Assembly: GCA_948567375.1 (NCBI GenBank) | Contig: OX419760.1 | Span: 15,624,001-15,688,000 of the forward strand | Direction of reading: 5' to 3' | Length of the DNA: 64,000 nucleotides | Origin: Lunularia cruciata | Taxonomy: Eukaryota; Streptophyta; Marchantiopsida; Lunulariales; Lunulariaceae | In this document: positions 1 through 8,981 of the stretch, piece after piece | How the letters are laid out: each line of letters opens with the position of its first letter | Position numbering within the stretch: the first letter of the stretch is position 1 | The notes under the pieces: model-generated | What the model saw: the letters and a program-made list of their open reading frames with translations, nothing else | The model's database searches: none | What the model was told of the DNA's origin: nothing | Translations under genes and position numbers: made by a program

Positions 1-2278
1 AGTCTAATCTAATTGAAATGTTGTATTCTACTTCTAATATCTTCCTGTCTACACGAGTTCTTGACTTAATCAACAAGGCATTCAAATCAGTGTGGTTTGC
101 CTGTCTTTGCCTTGTCTCCTGCACTAACAACTTCAACTCGTGCAGTCTCGTCTCTTCAATTCAAATGCTGGTCTCTGTACTCAACATTGCGTTCATCGTG
201 AGGACTATCTCCTTCACTGGCTCCAATCTCATCTTTCTCTCTCGCTCTCAATCTGCAAGCTAGTCCTCCCTATACATCGCCAACTCCTCTTCGAACTCGG
301 CTTTCACCGTCTCCTTCTCCTTCTCCTTCTGAACAACCTTCTCCTCCTGACTCCGAAGTAACTCTCGTAATTGATCTTCTTCTCTGTATTGTGCCGCCAG
401 CTCTCTTTGCCAGAGTTGCTTCTTCTCCTCGACACTCTCCATCACCCTATCGAGCTCTTGATCCTTCGCTGCTACTCTTGCCATAACATGGATTACTTCT
501 ACTCTTGAATTAGCAAACTACTGCTTCAAGATTTCATACTCCGCAACTTGTCTCTCCCTTGCTATGTCAATCTTCTTCACAAGATCCTCTTGATAACTTA
601 CTTCTCTCTTTAGATCTTTGACAACCTGACTTCTCTCTACTGCCTCCGCTTGCAGTACTTCTCTTTCCTCCTCACCTCGGGTTATACTCTTCTTCAACTC
701 CAAGTTCTCTTCTTCTAATCGCGCTAATACTTGCAATACAGTCTTTACCTTTGGACAAGTCGACTGCATCTCCTTCTTCCTATGCTCCAATTTCACCAAC
801 ATTGGGCACACCACCTCCTGCAGGTACTTTACTCCATCTCTCGCAACTACTTCTTCCTGCATAGAAATCTCCTTCCTTACCTCTTCTTCACCCAATACTC
901 ACCTTCTCCTCTGCAGTCTTCATATCGGAATTGAAGCCTCACTTCTCGAGCTTTCTCCTACCTCTTCCTTTACTTTACCCGGCCCCGCTTCACACTTCGC
1001 CTTACGTCTTGAGTGAACTCCTTGCTATACTACGATCTTCTTTTCTTCAGGCACAGTTACTTTGTCTTCCAACTGTGTGTTGTCTTCGGCTTCCATCTCA
1101 GCTTGCACTGCTTCTTTGTAGTCGTCAGCTGCTGGTGCCGATATCATGTCTCCCCCTTCATCACTATTGCTACTCGTATCTCCACTCTGCAGCGTTAGCT
1201 TAGGCTCCTCCTCATGTTCCGAGTCTTCAGTTTTTAGCTCGGCATCTTCTTCTGAGTCTTCGTCCTCCGACTCAATTACCACCATACCTTGCATTGGGCT
1301 GCCTCTCTGCGTCTTCCGAGGTTTCTTGATGTCGTCGGCTTCACCTTGCCGACCCCTCTTCTTTGACTTCGGAGTACTTGCTTCTATCTCCACGCTCTTA
1401 CCCGTCTTCATGTAGTACTCATCCGTGCTCCGGATTTGAAAAATGTACTGCTGTTCCCCCACGTCGACTTCTCTTCTCAAGTTGGGATGGAAGTGAGATA
1501 CCATTCTGTTTCACTCTGCCAAATTGAGCAAATTCAACCCAAGGTAGAAATGTGTTGCAAATGGCCGATGTAGTGTGGAGGCGACTTACTTGCAAATTCC
1601 ACACCATCTGTCTTGTCCTCCCATGGAAGCACCTCGCCTAATTAATAGGTTCTCCTGCAAACAACTTATGGAAGAACACCGCTTGGTGTTTCATCACATA
1701 AGTTGTTCTCTCCAGCTTCAAGATTGCCATGAGAGCACTCACGATCCCTCTCTTCACTGGATCCTTGTAACTCTCAACCTTATACCCATTTTTTGTTCTC
1801 TTTGAAGTGAAATCATCTCTCACCTCCTGAGTCTCCTGAGCTATCTCTCCCTTCCCCAAGAACGGGGCTCCCTGCTCCGAGCCTACCTCCTTCCCGAGTA
1901 TGAGTCTCCAATCCGACTCTGTCTAGCAAGCCGGATTTCCTCTCTTCTCTTCTTCCTCGGGTCCATCAAGACATTACTCTCGATGATTTCTATCATGAAC
2001 CCTGGAAAGCTTACATTCTAGTTCCATGCCAAAAATGTGATCCAAAGTCGGCTCAAGACTTTGATCCTTGCTATTATGTCTAACCTCCGAATCGCATGAT
2101 TTCTCACTACAAATTTGGAGTTCTTCTTTCCCCCTCCCATCTCTTCTACTTTCTCACTCTCTCTCAATTTCACTCTTGCAACTTCTCCCTTGTGCACTAA
2201 CACGATTCCAACTCTATTTCCCTTCCCACGATCACTTGCAAGACGACTTTGCAATGGCAAAGGAAAATTACTCGACAT
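1..2278 (-). pseudogene. CCE-A protein: N-terminal domain, acidic linker, coiled coil (broken)
   Basis: I do not recognise this protein. The first ATG of the long frame is at 2278 (reads MSSNFPLPLQ), shortly after an in-frame stop. In order along the minus strand: a basic/globular part (2330-2018), a second conserved block including YVMKHQAVFFHKL and YNRMVSH-like segments (about 1860-1420), an acidic Asp/Glu/Ser-rich linker with KKRGR-type basic patches (1400-1030), then a heptad-rich Glu/Lys/Leu coiled coil (about 895-260). Stops and frameshifts separate these blocks, so the copy is dead. The same blocks recur in CCE-B and CCE-C, which shows that they were one ORF. It could be a Gag-like structural protein or a DNA-binding accessory protein; neither is shown. 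Confidence 0.6.
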
Positions 2279-2693
2279 TTTGTCGTTGCAAGTTTGATCT
2301 TTATAGAGTTGCGCTTCTTTGTCTTCCGTCACTTTGAGTTTCTACCAAGAAATCACACCTCCTGCATGCACCTGTCACTATCACTCACCTCTGCGCATAT
2401 GGGCCACCGGTTTTGAACGGTCCCTTCTTGAATTTCTCGCCCCGACGAAAGGTGGTTAGACTGTCTTCGCCTTGGGTTGAGCTCCCTCCCCTAATACGAA
2501 GACAATTTACTTTGGGTTGTATGTTGACAAGGCATTTCTGAGTACTTTGCCTTATGACCCGAAGTCACGTTACCTTGGGTTTCATCCCGAAGACTCTTTT
2601 CTTTGCCTTCTTTGACCATACAGGCGCAATCCGACTTCTCTATACACTTCTTCTCTTTAATTTTGAAAAAAAACAAAAAATCTGGGCACCACA
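1..2693 (-). mobile_element. CCE-A: coiled-coil element, copy A (3' end beyond window)
   Basis: Minus-strand copy of a repeated element seen six times in the window. Its 5' terminus is at 2693: on the plus strand the A-rich tract is followed by GGGCACCACA, the same end as in the other copies (TGTGGTGCCCACA on the element strand). Directly after it, AGATCTCAAGATC resumes the gag of Gyp1 copy 1, so the element inserted into that gag; the TSD is probably AGATC but its partner lies left of base 1. This is the only copy that holds both the N-terminal and the coiled-coil coding parts; adding the ~1.1 kb tail seen in CCE-B gives an inferred full length near 3.8 kb. No reverse transcriptase, integrase or transposase motif is visible. 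Confidence 0.85.
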
Positions 2694-3990
2694 AGATCTC
2701 AAGATCAATGTGGTGCAACTATGGGAGAAGAGAGAGGTGGATCAGAATGTAGCGAGAGGGCCTAGGAGTTATGGAAACTATCCATATAGAGGAGGCCAAC
2801 CAGCCAACAATTTCAATGATAGAAATTGTTTTGGTTGTGGAGGAAGAGGCCATATCCAAAGGAATTGCCCAAATTCCACTTACCATGGAAGAAAGGGTTA
2901 TGAGGGAGCCAATAGAGGGAAAGAGGGAGGTAGTGAAACCCAAGTGGTTTCTAATCATAACAAAGGTAAGAGGATAACATCCATAGATATGGTTGAGAGC
3001 AAGTATGAGAAGGGAGAGTGCTCAAACTCCAAGGGTCTTAATTTGGAGCTTTTGGCACAAGAGAAGAAGAGAGCTTATTTTGCAGAGGATGTTCACTCTT
3101 CTCAAGGATTCACTCCAAGCAAGGATAGTCCTATGTCTACTAGGAGCACTCGCACCTCAACACCATCAACAACAAAGACTCAAAGGAAGAAGTGGGGGAT
3201 GGAGGACTTCTTGATCTCAAAGCAACAATGGAACTACAATGTGTTGGAGGATGTTGGTGGTCACAAGGTTAACATCACAATGGGCCAATTAATTGCTTTG
3301 AACCCTACCTTGAGAAAGGAGCTTAGAGGTGGTTTGAGTTCTACAAGGAGCAAGAAGAAGAAGAAGGCAAAAGTTCCAATATCAATGGGGGTGGTAGATG
3401 CCAAGCCAGCACCATGGGAGGCTTGTGAATATGCCTCCAAGATTGATGTGAGAGTGAATGGTCACAACATCAAGGATGCATTGGTTGATAGAGGATCAGC
3501 AGTGAATGCCATGTCAGAAAGGTTGATAAAGAAGTTGGGTATGATACACTCAAGACCTTCAACATTTGTGGTGAGCATGGCAAACAAGCAACAAGTTCGA
3601 CTAGTAGGGGTGATGGATAAAGTGGTAGTTTCAGTTATGGGACTTCAAAATCTCATGACTTTCCAAGTCTTGAAGGATTCAAGCTATGACTTACTTCTTG
3701 GGAGGCCATGGTTGAGAGCAGCACGCACAACTGATTGGGCCATCAAACCATAGAGTCATAGTTCCTATAAGTAACACCACCAACACTTCACATTCAGATA
3801 CACCATCTTCTGATTATTGGGAATCAGATTCTGAAGAAGGAGCTTCAGGTGTGGACACAAGCATGGAAGAGGGGACTTCCACTGAGGAGGATGAATCTGA
3901 ATCTGATTCAGATGTGTATCCTTTGTGTGCTATGGATTTTGCACCTAAGCCAGAGGTTTTGAAGGACCCAAATAAATCACCATTGACACT
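2694..3990 (+). pseudogene. gag-pro: Gyp1 copy 1 gag (C-terminal) and protease, broken
   Basis: The frame enters from CCE-A and reads the end of gag, with a zinc knuckle CFGCGGRGHIQRNC (CX2CX4HX4C) near 2830-2870, a Lys/Arg-rich linker, and a retropepsin-like domain. The protease active-site region reads VDRGSAVNAMS, where copy 3 has VDGG, so the residue after the catalytic Asp has changed. The flap and the C-terminal LLLGRPWLRAA motif are present. The frame ends at 3753 because about 27 bases present in copy 3 (at 58140-58166) are missing here. An acidic Ser/Asp/Glu stretch follows, then a further frameshift near 3990. Confidence 0.85.
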
Positions 3991-6818
3991 TGGGAGGTAG
4001 AGAGAAGGTTATCTACCCTCAAGTATGGTCCAAATGTTACCAAGGAGGAGAAGGTGAGATTTGAGGAGATTTTCCGCAAGTTCATTCATGTGTTTGCTTT
4101 TAGTTACAAGGATTTGAAGGAAGTCACCTTGGAGGAGCACAAGATAGAGGTGGAGTCACATGCAAGACCAATCTGCCAAAAGCAACGTCGCATTAGCCCA
4201 CTAATATCTTTGGTTGTGAAGGAGGAGATTGATAAGCTCAAGGAGGCCGGATTTATCCTTGAGGTGGAGAATTCAGAATGGGTGTCTCCAATTGTCATTG
4301 TGAAGAAAAAGAATGGCAAGCTTTGGGTATGTGTAGATTACAAGAATCTCAATGTTGTTACCAAGAAGGACTACTACCCATTGCCATTCATTGATGAGAT
4401 CTTGGAGGAGGTTGCATGTCATGAGAGGTACAGTTTTGGAGATGGTTATAGTGGATATAACCAAATCAAGATTGCATTAGAGCATCAACAACTCACCACA
4501 TTCACTACACCTTGGGGAACTTACGCTTTCAAGGTCATGCCTTTTGGGCTTTGCAATGCTCCAACCACATTCCAACGGTTCATGAACAAAGTATTTGAAC
4601 CTTTCATTGGGAAATTTGTGAGAGACTTCATTGATGACTTTTGTGTCTATGGGAGCAAGGAGGAGCACTTTGAGCACCTAATCAAAGTCTTGCAACTCTT
4701 GGATGAGGCAAATGCATCACTCAACCCAGAGAAGTGCATTTTTGGATGTGAAGAAGGTCTACTTTTGGGGCACATCATCTCCCAGGATGGAAAAGCAATT
4801 GATCCTAAGAAGGTGAGGAAAATCTTAGACCTTCCATTCCCTTCAAGCTTGACAAAGTTACGCCAATTCTTGGGATGGTTGGATACTATAGGAGGTTCAT
4901 CTTCTCATTTTCCAACAAGGCTTATGCATTGACCATCTACATGAAGAAGGGTGTAGATTACATGGTAATTTTGGAGGACAAAGAGGCTCTCAAAGCTTTT
5001 GAGGAGCTCAAGCAATCCCTTGTTGTAGCTCCAATTCTTGCTAAACCTGATTGGAGTAAGCCTTTCATCCTCTACACTGATGCTTCTAATGTAGCTATAG
5101 GATGCACTCTTAGTCAATTAGACCAAGATAGGCATGATCATCCAATAGCTTATGCTAGTAGGTAGATGGTTTCAGCAGAGAAGAACTACTCTCTCACGGA
5201 GAGAGAAGGGTTGGCAGTGATCTTTGGTCTCAAGAAGTTTAGACACTACTTGATTGGAGGGAAAGCCACCATTGTCACGGATCACAAGGCTTTGAACTAC
5301 ATCTTCAACAAGCCTTATGTTGAAGGGAGACTAGCAAGGTGGATGATACTCTTGTCTGAGTATGATTACATCATTGAGGATAGGCCAGGAAAGAAACATG
5401 CAAATGCTGATTTGTTATCTAGAGCTTATGATCATGATGGAGATGAGCCAGTGGATGATTCCTTCTTGGATGAGGAGCTCATGACAATCTCAGTCACTCA
5501 AGAGGTTCCAATGGAGTACAAGGAGATTGTGGATTTTGTAACAAGAGGTAACTATCCAGAAGGGATGCATGCTAGGGAGAGGAAGGCCCTTGCAGCAAGA
5601 TCTAGACCTTACATAATGGTGGAGAATATTCTTTTACACCAAGGAGCAGATGGTCTACTTTGAAGAGCAGTGGGTAAGGAAGAGTCTATCCTACTCATAA
5701 AGGAGTTTCATGAAGGTTTAGTATGTGGAGGACACTTTGCAGGAAAGGTGATTGCTTTGAAGATTCTAGATGTAGGTTACCATTGGAGAGGGATTTTCAA
5801 GGATTGTCTTGATTATTGCAAAACTTGTCATGTTTGTCAAGCTTTTGCTAGAAAGTCTACATCCACTCCACCACTTACATCAATTCCATTACTAGGACCT
5901 TTTGAGAAGTGGGGAATTGATTTTGTAGGTCCTTTCAATAGAACCCCAAGGAACAATTGGTACATTGTGGTAGTTACTAATTACCTTACCAAGTGGGTTG
6001 AGGCTAGAGCATTGAGGGACAAGAATGAAGATGAAGTGGGTAGATTTCTTTATGAACGCATTATCACTAGGTTTGGATGCCCTTTGGAGTTGGTTTTTGA
6101 TAGAGGAGGAGAGTTTACAAGAAGCATTACTACAGCCATGCTACGACATTTCTCTATCACACATAGAGTAACTACATCCTATAAGCCAAATTCCAATGGC
6201 TTGGCAAAGAAAACCAATCAGACCTTGTGCATGATGTTGGCCAAAGATGCAGAAATGGAGGAGGCTAAACATCATTGGGTCAAGAGGATTCATGCAGTTT
6301 TGTGGGAGTATAGGACAACCATGAAGACTTCCACCGGATATTCTCCATTTCAATTGGTGTATGGTATTGAGTCTACCTTACCTATTCACTTTGATCTTCC
6401 TACCTTCCAAAGCATTCATAGGAGATTGAAGAAAGCACAAGGAGGTGATGTAGAGAAGTCAAGGAAGGATCAACTCATGGAGTTGGAAGAGGCAAGAGCA
6501 GTTGCTATGGTTCGAGTGGAGCAAGCCTAAAGGAAACAAAGGGAGAGCTATGACAAGAGGCAAGGCAAGAAGAACATGGAGACTTTCAAAGAAGGTGATT
6601 GGGTAATGTTGTTTGATTCCATTTGATTCAAGAGAGTGCAAAAGAAGTTTTTGCCTAAGTACTTTGGACCTTTCATAGTAGAGAAGGTGTGGGGCAATTA
6701 CACCTATGATCTCAAGGAGTTGGGAGGAAGACACTTTGATAGGATAAACCATGATAAGTTGAAGATGTACCATAGAAGGTCAAGAGACCTTCACTTTGAG
6801 GACAGAGTGAAAACTTAG
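3991..6818 (+). pseudogene. pol: Gyp1 copy 1 pol: RT, RNase H, integrase (broken)
   Basis: Reverse transcriptase at 4150-4900 includes WVSPIVIVKKKNG, the GYSGYNQI palm motif, MPFGLCNAP and the catalytic FIDD. A one-base frameshift at about 4873 shifts to the frame carrying the start of RNase H (LYTDASNVAIG). A stop at 5163 precedes the rest of RNase H (VTDHKALNY, ADLLSR). The integrase follows with its HHCC zinc domain (CKTCHVC at about 5820-5840), the first catalytic Asp in GIDFVGP and the second Asp in VFDRGGEF (kept here, unlike the other two copies). The third acidic position reads GLAKKTN, Lys instead of Glu. Further stops are at 5661, 6528 and 6625. There is no chromodomain; the frame ends about 12 bases before the LTR. 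Confidence 0.9.
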
Positions 6819-6830
6819 TCCATGGGTAAA

Positions 6831-7098
6831 TGTAACACCCATTTGTGCATGTGTGTGGTATTGTGATATTTAGCTTGGTATTACAAGTACTTAAGAGATA
6901 TTATTTATATAGAGATAAAGGATGGTTCTATATTAGTCATGGTTAGCTAAAGTTAGTCATAGCTAAGATAGAGGGGATCTTACTTTAGAGGAAGTAGAAA
7001 AGATGAGCACCACTATTTTGGATTTTAGTGTGTTGACTTGGTATTATTCCTAGGTGTTTGGCTTTGAGGAAAGAGTTGAGAACTCTTGGGCCCGCAAG
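6831..7098 (+). repeat. Gyp1 copy 1 3' LTR, first part
   Basis: Starts TGTAACACCCATTTG and matches the first ~270 bases of the 679-bp LTRs of copy 3. It is cut by Gyp2 after GCAAG (7094-7098); the second copy of the duplicated target is GCAAA at 27375-27379, one mismatch. Confidence 0.93.
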
Positions 7099-7167
7099 TG
7101 TAACAATATGGAGTTTAGCGATGAAGTCAGTCAGGCTCACGAAGTAGCACATAAGACAAATTAGCCT

Positions 7168-7378
7168 AGAATATTCTGGAAGTATCTAGGAAGCTTCTTG
7201 GGAAGCTTCCTGGTTAGCTTAGCTTGCACCTTAAGTAAGTAGCTTCTAGAAGCTTCCTACTAACTTAGCTTGCATGCCAAGTAGGCGGCTTCTAGAAGGA
7301 AGCTTCTTAAGAAGCTTCCTGGTTAACTTGGCTTGCACTCTAAGAAAGCGGCTTGAGGAAGCTTCTTGAGAAGCTTCT
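7168..7378 (+). promoter_or_regulatory. Array of heat-shock-element (HSE) motifs in Gyp2 LTR
   Basis: Plant heat-shock factors bind alternating nGAAn/nTTCn units. Five groups stand here: 7168-7182 (AGAATATTCTGGAAG, a perfect GAA-TTC-GAA trimer), 7189-7210 (GGAAGCTTC twice, 4-base gap), 7244-7256 (TTCTAGAAGCTTC, a perfect TTC-GAA-TTC trimer), 7290-7318 (TTC-GAA, GAA-TTC, GAA-TTC) and 7358-7377 (GAAGCTTC twice). The array ends about 20 bases upstream of the TATA box, the usual arrangement for a heat-inducible promoter. The 3' LTR has the same array at about 27018-27240. Confidence 0.7.
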
Positions 7379-7398
7379 CAAGGGCCTTGTATGCTATT

Positions 7399-7406
7399 TA
7401 TAAATA
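7399..7406 (+). promoter_or_regulatory. TATA box of Gyp2 5' LTR
   Basis: TATAAATA in the context CTATTTATAAATACC, about 110 bases before the LTR end. The same box is at 27263-27270 in the 3' LTR. Confidence 0.7.
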
Positions 7407-7510
7407 CCAAAGCCAAAGCTCATGCTAGGTATTTGGAGTTTTCCCTCATTCAAGTGTCCCAATGTGAGTTTCTATTCTCCTATTTCTCTCCTCAGTTTCA
7501 ATCTTTTACA

Positions 7511-7527
7511 TTGGTATCAGAGCAGGA
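7511..7527 (+). other. Gyp2 primer-binding site (tRNA-iMet type)
   Basis: TTGGTATCAGAGCAGG starts immediately after the LTR. TGGTATCAGAGC is the standard complement of the 3' end of plant initiator tRNA-Met. Confidence 0.9.
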
Positions 7528-7532
7528 ATGGG

Positions 7533-7748
7533 ATGGATGGAATTTATGGACCACTAAATCCACTTCCGCCAAACCATTGGGACTTTCATGTCCAGATATT
7601 ACCAAAGCATCCTTTCACACAATTCATCACCTCACGCTTTGGGCAGGATTTTCTGGATATGATTATCATGCCAGAGGAACCCTTGATACTTCCAGTTGTA
7701 ACTTATGGAGAACGGTGGACGTATTGTATCTATGTGTTAATCAACTAG
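7533..7748 (+). CDS. ORF0: small conserved leader ORF of Gyp2 (71 aa)
   Basis: Intact 71-codon ORF that starts at the ATG 22 bases behind the start of the PBS and ends 33 bases before the gag ATG at 7782. I know no named family for it. It is supported by comparison: Gyp3 has two copies of a related ORF in the same place, also ending 33 bases before gag, and Gyp1 has a 56-aa relative behind its PBS. Shared features with these are NPLP near the start, a short helix-like middle with FGQDF (about residues 41-45), a LPVV-Y motif (about 56-60) and a hydrophobic IY-L end. It has no membrane segment, zinc motif or signal peptide that I can see. The upstream in-frame codons reach into the LTR, but this ATG aligns with that of Gyp3. 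Role unknown. Confidence 0.65.
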   Translation: MDGIYGPLNPLPPNHWDFHVQILPKHPFTQFITSRFGQDFLDMIIMPEEPLILPVVTYGERWTYCIYVLIN

Positions 7749-7781
7749 ATAAATTAAGGGTAGTGGAATAGAGTAGTAGCA

Positions 7782-8693
7782 ATGGCGGCAATATTGGATG
7801 TTATCCTTGCAATGCAACAACAAATTGAGCATCTTACTCAATTGTTGGATGAACGAGACCAGCAATGACGAGAATAGATAGACAGAGCGCCAATTCGAGA
7901 TGGAGAAGATTGCATTTGATTTCTGAAACCCAAGGTGTTTGAAGGCAAGAATCTTCCAAGCACAGTGGAGAATTTTGTGTTTGACTGTGAATGTTACTTT
8001 GAAGCCAACAATCTTCAAGATGAGCGGAAACAAATTCTCTTGGCTTCTAGCCAGTTGGATGGCGTGGCAAAACTTTGGTGGCAATTCCGAGTAGAAAGAG
8101 CTGAACGACAAATTGTTACACCAATTTTGACATGGGTAGAATTCAAGGATGCAATACTTGGTCGATTTCAAACTATAAATGCCACCCAAGCTGCACAAGA
8201 TAAATTGGCAGAGTTGAGGCAGATTGGCTCAGTGAGAAGCTACATCACAAAATTTTAGAATATCATCATGCAAATTCTAGATATCCAACAAGGTGAAGTT
8301 CTGGACCAATTTGTGCGAGGATTGAAGTCACGAACCAGATTGGAGGTGACCATGCAAGAGCCATAGAACGTAAAAGAAGCCATGCAATTGGCTGAGCATT
8401 TTGATTCCTTAGTTGCGACAACTTGGTCTTGACCTTGACCTACACAAAACCTACCAGTACCACAAGTGGAAGAACCGGTACCAATGGAGATTGATGTTAT
8501 CCAACAAAGACCACTTGGCACAGCAGCTAAAGAAAGATTACAACAAAATGGAGGTTGCTTTTATTGTCGCCAAGTTGGACATTGCATTGCTGAATGTCCA
8601 CTTAGGAATGAGCGACCTCGACAAGTTGCCCAGATGGAGTTTGTGGAACAAAATGATCAAGGAAACGAAGAATCCCAGTAGGAGATTTTGAGC
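7782..8693 (+). pseudogene. gag: Gyp2 gag (broken)
   Basis: Starts at ATG 7782 (MAAILDVILAMQQQIEHL) and is interrupted early by TGA at about 7866 and by TAG/TGA codons near 7876 and 7920. The retrotransposon gag core follows (7935-8258, with LASSQLDGVAKLWW and a GRFQ segment), then further stops near 8258 and 8366. The nucleocapsid zinc knuckle CFYCRQVGHCIAEC (CX2CX4HX4C) lies at about 8550-8600. Gag would form the virus-like particle; this copy cannot make it. Confidence 0.85.
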
Positions 8694-8981
8694 CGCCTAT
8701 TGGGAGCTTGATTAGTTCCAATAGGTTTGAAGGCTCGACCTATGCAAGTTTGCTTCACTTGCAAGGTACGATATCTAATCGGGGTTGTAGGATTTTGGTT
8801 GATTCTCAAAGTTCAAAGAATTGCATATCTATGCAAGTAGCAAAGGAATTGGGTATTCCTATCAAGCCAGTGATTGGAAGTAGTTTGATGATGGCGGATG
8901 GTAGAAAAGGTTCTACATTCCGCACCTCTCATCCTATTACCTTCAAGATTGGGAAGGAGTATTTGGAGTGTATGAGGTTTG

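Larger units (their letters stand above)
2694..7098 (+). mobile_element. Gyp1 copy 1: Ty3/gypsy element, 3' half (continues at 27375-27778)
   Basis: Internal region and part of the 3' LTR of a Ty3/gypsy retrotransposon, same family as 15879-24949 and 54143-61944. Its 5' LTR and first gag part lie left of the window, behind CCE-A. The 3' LTR starts at 6831 (TGTAACACCC) and is cut at 7098 by Gyp2; the rest of the LTR resumes at 27375 and ends at 27778 (GGCTCACA). Gyp1 copy 1 itself lies inside CCE-D, whose remaining part starts at 27779. It is older than copy 3: it has several stops, frameshifts and small deletions. Confidence 0.93.
7099..7510 (+). repeat. Gyp2 5' LTR
   Basis: 412 bp, TGTAACAATATGG ... 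ATCTTTTACA, followed directly by the primer-binding site. It carries an array of heat-shock-element motifs and a TATA box (separate entries). Confidence 0.95.

Noticed and set aside
7165-7380. Reading the GAAGCTTC clusters of the Gyp2 LTR as a CRISPR-like or satellite array
   Set aside because: Spacing is irregular and units are 8-15 bases; the nGAAnnTTCn pattern next to a TATA box fits heat-shock elements better.
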